Positions 18,830 to 28,937 of a DNA stretch of 64,000 bases are shown here, piece by piece. Origin of the DNA: Candidatus Nitrospira allomarina (GTDB lineage: Bacteria; Nitrospirota; Nitrospiria; Nitrospirales; UBA8639); NCBI RefSeq assembly GCF_032050975.1, contig NZ_CP116967.1:2105001-2169000 (forward strand), read 5' to 3'. Made by a program: the position numbers and the translations under genes. Every line of letters begins with the position of its first letter. Positions within the stretch are counted from its first letter, which is position 1. The notes below the pieces were generated by a model. That model made no database searches. It was not told the origin of the DNA and saw only the letters and a program-made list of their open reading frames with translations.

Positions 18830-20032
18830 TTAATGTTCATGAGCGGAGGGTTTCATGATGGCGTTTTTCAGGTCGAAGACACCTTCGGTGACCACGTGTT
18901 CTCCCAATTTTATGCCCCGTTTGATTTCCACAAGTCCCCCGCCTTCCTGGCCGGTTTCGACAAAGACAAAATCGTATCCGTCGCCTCGTTGAACGAACAC
19001 GCCGCGCACGCCCTCTACCATCGTCAAGGCCGATAGAGGAATGGATAAGACGGGCTGTTGTTGATCGATCAACCGCACGTCCACATATTCATTGGGCTTA
19101 AGCCGGCCATTAGAATTCTCAACGTCGAACCGCACGCGAATGGTGCGGGTAGTGGCATCTGCGACCGGAGCAATATAGGTGAGCCGGGCCGTGATGGGCT
19201 CTCCACCACGGGGAAGGACCTCGCCTTGATCGCCTTCCTTGAAACGACGGGCATGTTCGATTGGCAGATTGGCAAACACCCACACCTGACTGGTATCCAC
19301 AATTTCAAAGAACTCGTCTCCTGCCGCTACGCCCTGACCCAGGACGATTTTTTGATTCACGACGGTTCCACTAAGAGGGGCCCGGAGCAAATATTTGTGG
19401 CCCTCCAAATGGCTCCCATGCTCCATTTGTTGGAGTTCCTGTGGGCTGAGCCCCATGTTCAGGAGCTTTTCCCGGACGTGTTGATAGACGGCCTGGGCTT
19501 CAATCTGCTGTCCACGGTCTTCCAGAAACCGACGTTGAGAAATAATGTTTTCAGCCAGGAGTTGTTTGGTTCGCTTAAAGTTGCTGGAGGCCACATCCAA
19601 TTTGGATTTGGCCACCAGGTATTCCTGGACTAATTCATCCAAGCGCATGCTTTCAACCGCCGCGAGCGGCTGATCTTTTTTCACCCGATCCCCTAATTGC
19701 ACCATAACCTTATCCACTTGCCCGGGGATGCGAGAGGAAACTTTTGCCACGTGGGAGAGATCAAGGGCGACATGTCCCGGAGCCGAAACCGAATGCGGGG
19801 TCGGGCGTTCTTTAACTTCTTCAATTCGGATGCGTTGCCGCGCTTGTTCAGGGACATGGTCCGCGTGAAGGGGTTGTCCAGGAGAAAGAGAGAGATCGGG
19901 GGAGGAAGCCGTTGCGTCTGTGTCCGGTAGGCTGTCAGTTGGTGGCTGGGTGTCGGAACATCCCATCGTGAACAGCCCGATAAGACAAAAAACAAGAAGA
20001 CAACTCCCGTGTCTGTTATTCAGATTCTTCAT
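18830..20032 (-). CDS. czcB: RND periplasmic adaptor lipoprotein (CzcB/CusB family)
   Basis: The 400-residue membrane-fusion protein starts with a lipoprotein signal (FTMGC, Cys at about residue 25). It has the barrel-sandwich halves (VSSRIPGQVDKVMVQLGDRVKKDQPL and LRAPLSGTVVNQKIVLGQGV), a helical hairpin with a FKRTKQLL segment, and C-terminal beta domains. Met/His content is not high, which agrees with a non-copper substrate. It links the CzcA pump to the CzcC tunnel. Confidence 0.92.
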   Translation of the reverse strand: MKNLNNRHGSCLLVFCLIGLFTMGCSDTQPPTDSLPDTDATASSPDLSLSPGQPLHADHVPEQARQRIRIEEVKERPTPHSVSAPGHVALDLSHVAKVSSRIPGQVDKVMVQLGDRVKKDQPLAAVESMRLDELVQEYLVAKSKLDVASSNFKRTKQLLAENIISQRRFLEDRGQQIEAQAVYQHVREKLLNMGLSPQELQQMEHGSHLEGHKYLLRAPLSGTVVNQKIVLGQGVAAGDEFFEIVDTSQVWVFANLPIEHARRFKEGDQGEVLPRGGEPITARLTYIAPVADATTRTIRVRFDVENSNGRLKPNEYVDVRLIDQQQPVLSIPLSALTMVEGVRGVFVQRGDGYDFVFVETGQEGGGLVEIKRGIKLGEHVVTEGVFDLKNAIMKPSAHEH

Positions 20033-20084
20033 GGATGATCCATGTGGACAAAAGATCTCCTACGACAAAATACTACCATGGTGC

Positions 20085-21518
20085 TCATGTCGGTCCTGGT
20101 TCCTCCCAGGTTGGGAGTGTCATTGTGAATGTGGTGCCGTGTCCTACTTGACTCTGTGCATGAATAGTTCCTCCGTGGGCTTCGATAATCTCCTTGACGA
20201 TCGCCAACCCCAGGCCTGTTCCTCCTGATTGGCGATCCCGTGCCTGGTCGATTCGATAGAATCGCCCAAAAAGGTGAGGAAGATGTTGGGAATCAATTCC
20301 CGGCCCGGTGTCCTCCACAGATAACCGGATGGATCTATCCTGAGACCAGACTCGGACGGTGATGGTTCCATCTGGAGGTGTATGCCGGAGCGCATTATCC
20401 AGGAGATTGATCAGGGCTTGTTTGAGCTGTGAAGCATCTCCCATGAGAGGAGGGACAGGCGCAAACTCGGTCTGCAGATGGATACCCCCTTCATGAGCTA
20501 ACACCGACAACTCGGTCACGATTTCTTTAACAAGAGGCGGGAGGTCAAGGGTTTGCAATACGAGTGGGGGGCGGTCGCCGGCGAATTGTGCCAGGGTGAG
20601 GAGGGATTTGGTCATGGTGCTGAGTCGGTCGACTTCAGCCAGGTTGGAGAGAATGGTCTCCCGGTATTCCTCTGCCGACCGAGCCCGTTGCAAGCTGACC
20701 TCAAAATTGCCTTTCATCGCCGTTAACGGGGTTTTCAGTTCATGGGCCGCATCGGCCACGAAGCGACGTTGTCCTTCGAAGACCTGCTGCAAGCGGTCCA
20801 ACATGCCGTTAAAGGTGTGGGCCAGGCGTTGAAATTCGGCGTAGGGCGAGCTGAGTGTGAGGCGTGTGGAAAGCGTCTGCCCGGATACGGCTTCTGCTGT
20901 CTGACTTAAAGCGTTGACGGGAGCCAGGGCTTCATCGGCCAATCGTCCGCTTCCCCATAAGGCAAACAGAAGGGAAATCGCGAAGGTGCCACAGAGTAGC
21001 CAGGCCAACCACTGAAGGGTTTCCTGAACAAATTGCAAGGATTTTTCCGTTTGTAAAATGAACCGTCCATGGTCTTCAATGACGAGCGGAATAGAGATTC
21101 GGCGAATGGGCGGATGATCCGGTTTGTGAAAGGTTTCAAAAACGGTTTCTCCATTGAGGACCTGCATGATAAGTTGGGATGTCACAGGAAGGCGGTTCTC
21201 CGTGCTCTGTCCACGCCAGAGAATTCGGCCGGTAGAATCCAGGATGGCACTGTAGCGGATAGCCTCCTGTAGCTCTTCTTCGTCATCAAATTCTTCCAAT
21301 TCGTCTTCTTCATGTTGCCGGTGAGGAGACACATGAACATGGTCGGTCGCCAGGTCCACGCGGAGGCTTTCCTCCTGTGCGAGTGCCATCAGTTCTCCAT
21401 CGATATGGCGGTGTAAAATAGTGGATAGGCCCAGATACAGGATCAGGCTGAAGAGGCCTAGGAGGATCACAATAAAACCCAAGGCCACACGACGTATGCG
21501 CGTGCGAAAGGCCTGCAT
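20085..21518 (-). CDS. Heavy-metal-type sensor histidine kinase
   Basis: This 477-residue membrane kinase has TM1 at about residues 11-33, then a sensor loop with an unusual acidic/His stretch (HVHVSPHRQHEEDELEEFDD at about 61-80) that could bind cations. TM2 lies near 170-190 and a HAMP domain follows (LAPVNALSQTAEAVSG). The acceptor His is in DAAHELKTPLTAMKG. ATPase motifs are NLLDNALRHTP, DTGPGI, FGRFYRID and GTGLGLAIV. The stop of the regulator gene lies 3 bases before its ATG. It is inferred to sense periplasmic metal and control the czc genes. Confidence 0.93.
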   Translation of the reverse strand: MQAFRTRIRRVALGFIVILLGLFSLILYLGLSTILHRHIDGELMALAQEESLRVDLATDHVHVSPHRQHEEDELEEFDDEEELQEAIRYSAILDSTGRILWRGQSTENRLPVTSQLIMQVLNGETVFETFHKPDHPPIRRISIPLVIEDHGRFILQTEKSLQFVQETLQWLAWLLCGTFAISLLFALWGSGRLADEALAPVNALSQTAEAVSGQTLSTRLTLSSPYAEFQRLAHTFNGMLDRLQQVFEGQRRFVADAAHELKTPLTAMKGNFEVSLQRARSAEEYRETILSNLAEVDRLSTMTKSLLTLAQFAGDRPPLVLQTLDLPPLVKEIVTELSVLAHEGGIHLQTEFAPVPPLMGDASQLKQALINLLDNALRHTPPDGTITVRVWSQDRSIRLSVEDTGPGIDSQHLPHLFGRFYRIDQARDRQSGGTGLGLAIVKEIIEAHGGTIHAQSQVGHGTTFTMTLPTWEEPGPT

Positions 21519-21521
21519 AGT

Positions 21522-22199
21522 TTAGGCGTCCGGTATTTTTAAGACATAGCCGATCCCTCGTACAGTATGGATCAGCTGTGGAGAAAAATCCCGATCCATT
21601 TTGCTGCGCAAGGTTTTAATGTGCACATCCACAATATTAGTGATGGACTCATAGTGAATGTCCCACACGTGTTCGGTAATGGCTGTTCGGGTTAATACCC
21701 GTCCCACATTTCTCATGAGATATTCCAAAAGTGAATATTCCTTGTTGGTCAGGATGATGGTTTGGCCTGCCCGTGAAACACGGTGGGTCACCGGATCAAG
21801 CTCCAGGTCCGCAATCGTGAGGCGAGGTGTGGGGAGGCCACTGCCACGACGGAGAAGCGCTCTGAGACGTGCCAATAATTCGGCAAAGGCAAACGGTTTC
21901 GTCAAATAATCATCTGCGCCGGTATCCAGGCCGGTCACTCGATCTTCAATGGCCTCCCGTGCGGTCAAGAGAAGGATCGGGGTCGCGTGGCGCTTCGCTC
22001 GAAGCCGGCGGCAGACGTCAATGCCGTTCATTTTAGGGAGCATAATATCCAGAATGATCACGTCATAGTGCGTGGTCTCGGCCATGGCCAATCCCATCTC
22101 ACCGTCGGTGGCGAGATCCACAGCATATTGCTCCTCCCGCAAGCCTTTCACAATAAACCCGGACACACTTGAATCATCTTCTACTAAGAGAATACGCAT
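21522..22199 (-). CDS. OmpR-family response regulator of the metal efflux locus
   Basis: The 225-residue regulator has acidic residues at 8-9 (VEDD), acceptor Asp51 (IILDIMLP), conserved Lys in YLTKPF, and a winged-helix DNA-binding domain from about 127 to the end (LTNKEYSLLEYLMRN; TNIVDVHIKTLRSKMD; IHTVRGIGYVL). It is the first gene of the five-gene minus-strand set that ends with czcC, and forms a kinase/regulator pair with the next gene. Confidence 0.94.
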   Translation of the reverse strand: MRILLVEDDSSVSGFIVKGLREEQYAVDLATDGEMGLAMAETTHYDVIILDIMLPKMNGIDVCRRLRAKRHATPILLLTAREAIEDRVTGLDTGADDYLTKPFAFAELLARLRALLRRGSGLPTPRLTIADLELDPVTHRVSRAGQTIILTNKEYSLLEYLMRNVGRVLTRTAITEHVWDIHYESITNIVDVHIKTLRSKMDRDFSPQLIHTVRGIGYVLKIPDA

Positions 22200-22250
22200 T
22201 GATTTCCCACTGAAAATTAAAATCGGCAGGGGCGGGTGTCCTTCGGCACA

Positions 22251-22505
22251 TTATAGGAGAACTCCCAACAATCCCAAAGTCACGAAGGCATGCGTCCCGT
22301 GCGTCTCAATCATCGATTCGGCAATTCCGGCCTCAGCCGCTTCCTCTGCCCGATGGCCGGCCATGGCGGCAGCCCCGCCTCCGAGAAAACCGAGAATGAG
22401 AGGCCATAAGGGGCCGTCACGGAAATTCTCACATTTGAGCCAGACTCCTGCGGCATCCAATCGCATACTGGTGAAGAGCGAGGCGTTGGGGAAAGGAACT
22501 AACAT
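22251..22505 (-). pseudogene. Truncated DUF2231-like membrane protein
   Basis: The 84-codon frame reads like part of a DUF2231 protein (LVPFPNASLFTSMRLDA; LGFLGGGAAAMAGHRAEEA; ETHGTHAFVTLGLLGVLL). A stop comes right after the third hydrophobic segment, and the remaining helices are missing. Just upstream an out-of-frame ATG ACA ATC CAT could be the original start (MTIH before the MLVPFP run), which implies a small early deletion. It may still make a short protein, but it is best read as a remnant. It sits between the czc regulator and the PepSY gene. Confidence 0.5.
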
Positions 22506-22567
22506 GGATTGTCATGGCAACTCAAACATGATTTCCCCTGCATGTCGAAAGTGTGGTGAAACGAGAG

Positions 22568-22599
22568 AAGGCCCCATGCCCTCTTGCGAATGGGGCCTT
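22568..22599 (-). terminator. Hairpin terminator after the PepSY gene
   Basis: The inverted repeat AAGGCCCCAT / ATGGGGCCTT has a 12-base loop and lies 10 bases past the stop codon of the PepSY gene. The following minus-strand sequence is T/C-rich rather than a clean T run. Confidence 0.6.
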
Positions 22600-22608
22600 G
22601 CTGGTTTC

Positions 22609-22965
22609 TTAGGATTTTTCGGGATCCTTGTGAGAAGCGCCATTCTCGTGCCCGTCCTCGTCCTCGAGTTCAGAGCTCAAAACTTTTCCCGATTGGGCGT
22701 CAATCTCAAACTCCCTAATCTCACCGGAAGCGTTGACGATTTCGACCTCATACATTACCTTCCCGTCTTCACTTTCCAGCTCGGCTTCCAGCACCTTCCC
22801 TGGAAATTGAGTCGTCGCAGTTTTGATGGCTTCTTCCATGGTGACCGAGGCGCTCAGGTTGGCCGCGGCCGCTTTGTCTTTGCCATCCTGACTCATGGCC
22901 AATCCAACGGAAGTCAATAACAACGCTGTGGCGCCCAATAAACTGATTGTGTGTAACCGCTTCAT
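22609..22965 (-). CDS. Exported PepSY-domain protein
   Basis: The 118-residue product starts at the ATG with AAGGAGG 7 bases upstream; an in-frame TTG/ATG at 23013 would add an implausible leader. It has a signal peptide (residues 1-26, ending VGLAMS). One PepSY unit follows (VTMEEAIKTATTQFPGKVLEAEL; KVMYEVEIVNASGEIREFEID). The tail is very acidic (EDEDGH) and ends in Lys. Single PepSY proteins are periplasmic and often sit with metal or redox sensors; here the czc locus is next to it. Confidence 0.85.
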   Translation of the reverse strand: MKRLHTISLLGATALLLTSVGLAMSQDGKDKAAAANLSASVTMEEAIKTATTQFPGKVLEAELESEDGKVMYEVEIVNASGEIREFEIDAQSGKVLSSELEDEDGHENGASHKDPEKS

Positions 22966-23211
22966 GATACATCCTCCTTGGTGAAAAATTAATGGAAGCA
23001 ACCGGCTGTTCATGAATACAGCATAGATTGTCTACATGAAGGCCATATGAAGCGGACATGAAAGATTCTTCATCTAGAGAGAATAACATGAGCCAAAATA
23101 GGCCCCTGTCGGCCTATGCGGAAAGGCGGAAAGGCCTCTATTGGCAGGGGAACATGCGTTGTCGATTAAATCCGAAAGTGTGCGCCAATATGGCGGCAGG
23201 GAAAATCCGGC

Positions 23212-24282
<1,071 letters not shown>

Positions 24283-25120
24283 AGGAAATGCAAGGTATCA
24301 AATTAGAAGCCTGCAGGTCCTTGAGCCAAAAGGCCTATACGTACCCGCTCAGGGCTCTCGTCATAAAATTTCTCGAAAGGTGAATAATTTTTCTGCCGTT
24401 TCTCCGTACCCTATCTAGAAGTTGAAACGGAAAACTGTATACCGATCTATTCAGGCATGGAGAAACCGGGATGTTCCGGTGATTTCAGAATGGCAACTTT
24501 TGAATGTAGCCACAGGTGTATAGCGTTTTTTGAAATTCCACTTCAGGCCGTTTGTCCAGAGATCCAGTGGACGGCATGATCTTAGGAAGACCGTATGGAC
24601 AATGGGTTTTCCAGCCAGAACACGCATGGTAAGGGGTCTGTGAAGAGAGGGGATGATAGTCCTTTATGAACAGTAAGCCAACCAACTGTTGCGGTGCAGG
24701 TTTGCCCATGAAATTTCCATCCGGCTCCGGATTCGAACAGAGCGTCCCCTCAAAACGGGCAGTTCATGAAATTGATGAGGAATTGAGGAACGGATCTTTT
24801 CGGCTTTCTCCTTTCCAAAGCCGCGTAGCCAACCGCTTGATTTTTCTTGACTTAATTCGTTGGTTGAAGAAAAATTAATTAAGCTGTGCAGTCGTTGCGA
24901 TTTGAGATGTGGGCAGGAGAATGAATGCGGAAAAGCCTCGCGGCACCGTTGATTCATTATCGTCCTGCACAAGAGGTTCAACTGCATTCATCATGAAATC
25001 CCAATGGAACTGATGATATTGAGGAAAACACCACTCCGCAGGAAAGGCGGATCAGGCTCACACTTCTTAGGGTTTCTCTGATTCCGGAAAAATTGTTCAT
25101 CATGGCAGGAAGGAGACTTC
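24283..25120. other. Long intergenic region without a supported gene
   Basis: About 840 bases separate the ychF start from the solo kinase. ORFs on both strands (24666-24878 plus; 24664-24987 minus) have no ribosome site or recognised content. The last 100 bases lead to the kinase gene with a clear AAGGAG. Confidence 0.4.
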
Positions 25121-25954
25121 ATGCAGAATGAGAAAAACCAGATTGTGTCCGGTATTCTCAAAGCCAGGGCGGAATTGGAACAGGTATTGTATGACCTGGA
25201 AAAACTGCCGGTCGTCAGTGAAAGTGCAGTTCATTTTGCCGCCCATGCATTGAATAACTTTCTCACCGTGGTCGGGGGCACAGTCGAATTGCTCTTATTA
25301 GTGCTGGCGAAACATCCGGACGACCAGGTTCGCACCGGGCTTGAAGCGTTGCAGCATGCCACTCAATTGATGATGCACACCGTCAGCCAAATGGTGAATG
25401 CCGAGACAGGACGGGATGCGACGCTACGCTTCGAAAAGGTGGAACTGCCGATCATGGCCCAGCGGTTTCGCATCTTTTATCAACGCATTGCGGATCAAAA
25501 ACAGATTCAGTGTCTCTCGGTAGCCCCTGCGGATGTTCCTTCGGTGTGGACGGATCGGGTGGCGACGGCCGCTGCGCTGGATAACTTATTTTCGAACGCG
25601 GTGAAGTACTCACCACCCGGGAGGCGGATCTGGGTCGAAGTGGAGCCTCAGGATGATTGGGTGATTTGCCGTGTACGCGATGAAGGCCCCGGCCTGAGTT
25701 TGGAAGACCAGGCCAAACTCTTCCAACCCGGGATTCAACTCACTCCGAGGCCCACGGCAGGAGAGTCTTCAACGGGATACGGTTTGGCGGTCGCGAAGGA
25801 ACTGATCGAGAAGGTGGGGGGGCAGATTTGGTGTGAGAGCGTGGTTGGTCAGGGGGCCTGTTTCTCCTTTCGTCTTCCACAATACCGGGAAGCCGTGCAT
25901 GGATCGGGGATGACCCAGTCAGGCCGGCAAGAGGGAAAGGAGCGCAGGGACTGA
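25121..25954 (+). CDS. Soluble histidine kinase-like protein
   Basis: The 277-residue cytoplasmic protein has no sensor domain beyond 35 helical residues. A degenerate H-box has His42 (AAHALNNFLTVVGG), a pattern seen in atypical kinases. The ATPase domain is intact: NLFSNAVKYSPPGR (N box), DEGPGLS (G1), and STGYGLAVAKEL (G2). AAGGAG precedes the ATG. Whether it autophosphorylates is uncertain. No receiver gene is adjacent. Confidence 0.82.
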   Translation: MQNEKNQIVSGILKARAELEQVLYDLEKLPVVSESAVHFAAHALNNFLTVVGGTVELLLLVLAKHPDDQVRTGLEALQHATQLMMHTVSQMVNAETGRDATLRFEKVELPIMAQRFRIFYQRIADQKQIQCLSVAPADVPSVWTDRVATAAALDNLFSNAVKYSPPGRRIWVEVEPQDDWVICRVRDEGPGLSLEDQAKLFQPGIQLTPRPTAGESSTGYGLAVAKELIEKVGGQIWCESVVGQGACFSFRLPQYREAVHGSGMTQSGRQEGKERRD

Positions 25955-26059
25955 CCCGAATGCCGGAGCTGGGCGTGGCCCCCGCAGCATGAGTTCCCTT
26001 CACGGCTCACGGGGGTGGCCCAGACAGGTGTAGGCTTGAGTTGGGAGTCAGCCTAGCTT

Positions 26060-26533
26060 ATGACCTTTCGCAACAATGTCGCCGCGTTTCTTTGGGGCTT
26101 TTCGGCAATGTTCCTGGTGCTTGTTGGGGCCATGACATATGTGTTGATCCGCCACGGAACACCAGTCGGCTATTCTCCGATCATCGTCACTGGCGCGATG
26201 GCCCTCTTCTGGGTTGGTGCGGTGGGTTTCACCGCATATTCCAACAGCAAACATTGCCTTCGTGTCACCTTCCAATCCGGCTCACATGACTTCATTACAT
26301 GGCACTTCCCGTTTAGTAAGAAAGAAAGAATTGTGGCGCGAACCGACATCGCTCCTGCAACAGTGGTCGAGTCAACTGACGATGAGGGTGCCCCATACTT
26401 CTACGCTCGCGTGCCGATTCAGGATGGAACGATGATAGATATCGCAGAGGGTCACCATCGGGCGTCCTGTGAAGCGACTTGTATACGCTTCAACGCGATA
26501 TTGGGGCCGCGCTCGACCCAAGCAATGGTGTGA
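26060..26533 (+). CDS. Hypothetical protein with two transmembrane helices
   Basis: Two N-terminal helices (FLWGFSAMFLVLVGAMTYVLI and IIVTGAMALFWVGAVGF) are followed by a soluble beta-rich domain of about 90 residues, which has a WHFPFSKKERI segment and two late cysteines. No family was recognised. There is no strong Shine-Dalgarno. It lies 60 bases before a secreted protein gene on the same strand. Confidence 0.6.
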   Translation: MTFRNNVAAFLWGFSAMFLVLVGAMTYVLIRHGTPVGYSPIIVTGAMALFWVGAVGFTAYSNSKHCLRVTFQSGSHDFITWHFPFSKKERIVARTDIAPATVVESTDDEGAPYFYARVPIQDGTMIDIAEGHHRASCEATCIRFNAILGPRSTQAMV

Positions 26534-26592
26534 GGGAATGGCGAGAAGGTCTTACTTGTGTTCTCAGTAAGGCCCTTGAAGGAGAAACTCCT

Positions 26593-27120
26593 ATGAAATC
26601 GAAACAATGCATCCTGTTCCCGCTTCTGACCCTCATCGCCTTGTTCCTTGGTTCGTCCCCGGCCTTTGCGGGTGGGGAAACCGCAAAGGCCGGGCTCGGG
26701 AAAGCGCAAGCATCTGCGGTTAAATGGCAGGCGGACGCGGTTCTGGTCCAAATCATCACCGTCTCAGGAAATATGGACGGCACTGCGGAGAAATGGAGCT
26801 TTCTCTTCCATTCACCTCAGGCCAAGAAGAGTTACAAGGTGGACGTGAAGGACAGCAAAATCGACCAAACACTTGAAGTGTCGCCGAGTTTCACCGATGC
26901 GGTGGATGGAGACTTCATTGACAGTGCCCAGGCGATGGCAGAAGCGAAAAAGAAAGGGCTCAAAGGGAAGAAAAGAGCCATGATGACCCTCCACGCCATG
27001 CTCCAAGGCACCAAAAGCCAGGGCGCCTATTGGAATATTGTGAGTGATCAGGCGGAAGGCAGGAGCACCCTCATTAGGGCTGAGACCGGAAAGTTCTTCA
27101 GACATCAGCCACTCAAGTAG
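26593..27120 (+). CDS. Exported hypothetical protein (PepSY-like fold possible)
   Basis: This 175-residue product starts at the ATG preceded by GAAGGAGAAA; the longer frame from 26479 overlaps the upstream gene. The signal peptide is residues 1-26 (LLTLIALFLGSSPAFA). The mature part resembles secreted PepSY-like proteins in layout (AEKWSFLFHSPQAKKSYKVDV, then ALEV-type strands and a Lys-rich helix). That assignment is tentative. Proteins of this look are common near membrane sensors. Confidence 0.68.
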   Translation: MKSKQCILFPLLTLIALFLGSSPAFAGGETAKAGLGKAQASAVKWQADAVLVQIITVSGNMDGTAEKWSFLFHSPQAKKSYKVDVKDSKIDQTLEVSPSFTDAVDGDFIDSAQAMAEAKKKGLKGKKRAMMTLHAMLQGTKSQGAYWNIVSDQAEGRSTLIRAETGKFFRHQPLK

Positions 27121-27139
27121 ATGGTAGTGAAGCCTTTAG

Positions 27140-27162
27140 AAGCTAACCACATTAGCTTTTCC
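27140..27162 (+). terminator. Weak hairpin after the exported protein gene
   Basis: A 7-bp stem (AAGCTAA / TTAGCTT, 5-base loop) followed by TTCC lies 20 bases past the stop codon, just before the A+T-rich stretch. Confidence 0.4.
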
Positions 27163-27228
27163 ATCTAATTATTGTTGTGCCTTACAATAGAAGAATAAAA
27201 TCGGCAACTCCACGGAGTTAATCTAAGA

Positions 27229-28524
27229 ATGGCTAGAAGGAACAGAAGGGGACTACGTCTTCCAATTATAACTATAGGTCCTTTTGAATCTATGGCAGGC
27301 GATTCTAAAGTATTAGAAAATGGAAAAGATGAAGATTACGTCACAGTAATGCGTTTTGTGCTCCCTCTTGATGAGGAAGAATTCGTGCCAGAGACCTATT
27401 CTGTTACTAGTGCTGCTTGGGATTCGCCTATTGAAATCAAGCTTTATCAAATAGAAGATGCATCTGAAGATCAAATATTTCAATGGGGAAAAATGTTTTC
27501 TTTAGGTGCAAATATGCAACTTCAAAATTTGCCATTTTCTATTTTTTCAGACAATCGAGGTAAGTATCCCTGCTTTTTTGCTCAGATAGTGTTTCCATTT
27601 CGATTGAATGATTGGCGGAATCCAAGTCAAGAAAAGATAGAACAAAAAAATTTAACAGGCATATATAGCAAAGACAAACTTTTGGCTTTGGAAATACTAA
27701 ATAAATTATTTGCTAGTGAAAAATATTCAAAAGACGTGCGTCTCCTGGAATACGAGGATGTAACGAATTTTGTCGAAACGTATTTTCTGAAAGGTCATTC
27801 TCAAGCCCATTTATATCAGCATCTCATCCTACTAGATTCGAGAAATGCTTTTGAGGAAGGTATCGAAGAATTCTTAGGTGATGACCTATGGAACCATGTT
27901 TCTGGATTTGTGAGAAAAAAAGAAGGGGAAGACATAAATACCGAAGCTGATTTACATGAAATCGTAATGGAAGTCATTATAGATATCATCAAGCATCAGA
28001 TAGAAAATAGAAACTGGATACAGGCTTTTTGGAATGATCCACATAAAACTAAGATCAAAGGGAAAATGATATCTATCCCTAAACAACCAAAAAGGGAACC
28101 TTCCATACAACCAACCTTACAAGTATTGCTTTGTATCTCATTGAACCCCTTGGGAGTCCACGTAGAAAGAGAAACTGCCGAGGGGGTTGGGTCACTTGAT
28201 TTTAAATGTTTATTCACCACAAAAGATGGTACCCCACTATGTGTGCTGGTTGAATTTAAATTGGCACATGGAGATATTAAGCACGGTTTAGAGAAGCAAT
28301 TGCCAGCCTACCTTACTGCCAATAAATCCAATCACGGTATATATTTGATAATGTGGTTTAAAGATGAGGAAGGCCGCGTTTTTAAAAAGCCACAGGGGCG
28401 CACCAAAATGGAGGTTATCGCACAGCTCAACCAGATTGCAGAGTCAATTTACCAAGAGAAGGGATTCATTATTACTACAGAAATGATAGATGCCTCAGTC
28501 AGACCATCAGCTTCAAAGTTGTAG
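27229..28524 (+). CDS. A+T-rich orphan ORF with a C-terminal PD-(D/E)XK-like nuclease domain
   Basis: The 431-residue protein has an N-terminal and middle region of unknown fold, rich in Asp, Glu, Phe and Leu. The C-terminal quarter carries the restriction-nuclease pattern: Asp324 in GSLDF, a strand gap, then Glu342-x-Lys344 in VEFKLA, and the following helix has KQLPAYL as in many PD-(D/E)XK enzymes (Q-x3-Y). Strand NHGIYLIMWF follows. The gene is plainly more A+T-rich than its neighbours, so it looks acquired. No methylase or other partner is adjacent. Likely substrate is DNA, perhaps in defence; that is an inference from the motif and setting. Confidence 0.72.
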   Translation: MARRNRRGLRLPIITIGPFESMAGDSKVLENGKDEDYVTVMRFVLPLDEEEFVPETYSVTSAAWDSPIEIKLYQIEDASEDQIFQWGKMFSLGANMQLQNLPFSIFSDNRGKYPCFFAQIVFPFRLNDWRNPSQEKIEQKNLTGIYSKDKLLALEILNKLFASEKYSKDVRLLEYEDVTNFVETYFLKGHSQAHLYQHLILLDSRNAFEEGIEEFLGDDLWNHVSGFVRKKEGEDINTEADLHEIVMEVIIDIIKHQIENRNWIQAFWNDPHKTKIKGKMISIPKQPKREPSIQPTLQVLLCISLNPLGVHVERETAEGVGSLDFKCLFTTKDGTPLCVLVEFKLAHGDIKHGLEKQLPAYLTANKSNHGIYLIMWFKDEEGRVFKKPQGRTKMEVIAQLNQIAESIYQEKGFIITTEMIDASVRPSASKL

Positions 28525-28635
28525 TTCACAATAATGAGAGACCCAACAACGGCTTGTCTTTGACTGCCTATCATCAAGTTTTCTACGCCACACAAAGTAT
28601 TCATATTGAAATTACCTTTCGTTTAAAAAAGAATA

Positions 28636-28716
28636 CTAAGTCAGATCTCTATGAAATGTAGTAGTGAGCCAGGGAGCTAACTGAGGAGACAGTTGAGCGT
28701 CGATCCACAGAATTAA
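28636..28716 (-). pseudogene. Truncated DUF5615 (PIN-like) toxin remnant
   Basis: Starting in the stop region of the DUF433 gene and one frame over, the minus strand reads LWIDAQLSPQLAPWLTTTFHRDLT and stops. This is the typical N-terminus of DUF5615 PIN-like proteins, which normally follow DUF433 antitoxins. Only about 25 residues remain, and the catalytic part is gone. The break falls at the edge of the A+T-rich block carrying the nuclease-like ORF. Confidence 0.65.
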
Positions 28717-28937
28717 GAGGTAACCATGGGATGGTTCACACGCGTACTGGCAAATTTAAGACAGGCTTGAATATCTTCCGCTTCTAAATCGGGCAATTCT
28801 TCTAGGACTTGTTGAGGGGTGAGCCCGTTCCCCAAGAGGTCAAGGACATCCGTCACACGAATCCGCATTCCCCGGATACAGGGACGGCCACCGCATTGGT
28901 CAACGTTCACAGTAATACGTTCTGCAATAGTAGACAT
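28713..28937 (-). CDS. DUF433 family antitoxin
   Basis: This 74-residue HTH-like protein has the DUF433 pattern (RITVNVDQCGGRPCIRGMRI; VTDVLDLLGNGLTPQQVLEELPDLEAEDIQACL). GGAGGGG lies about 7 bases before the ATG, and TATAAT lies 20-25 bases further up (28957-28962), probably a -10 box. DUF433 proteins pair with DUF5615 toxins; here the toxin gene is cut short, so the antitoxin is orphaned. Confidence 0.88.
   Translation of the reverse strand: MSTIAERITVNVDQCGGRPCIRGMRIRVTDVLDLLGNGLTPQQVLEELPDLEAEDIQACLKFASTRVNHPMVTS

Noticed and set aside
24666-24878. Plus-strand ORF of 70 codons in the long ychF-kinase spacer
   Set aside because: No ribosome site, no recognisable domain, and an equally long frame on the other strand; composition is typical of a chance ORF.
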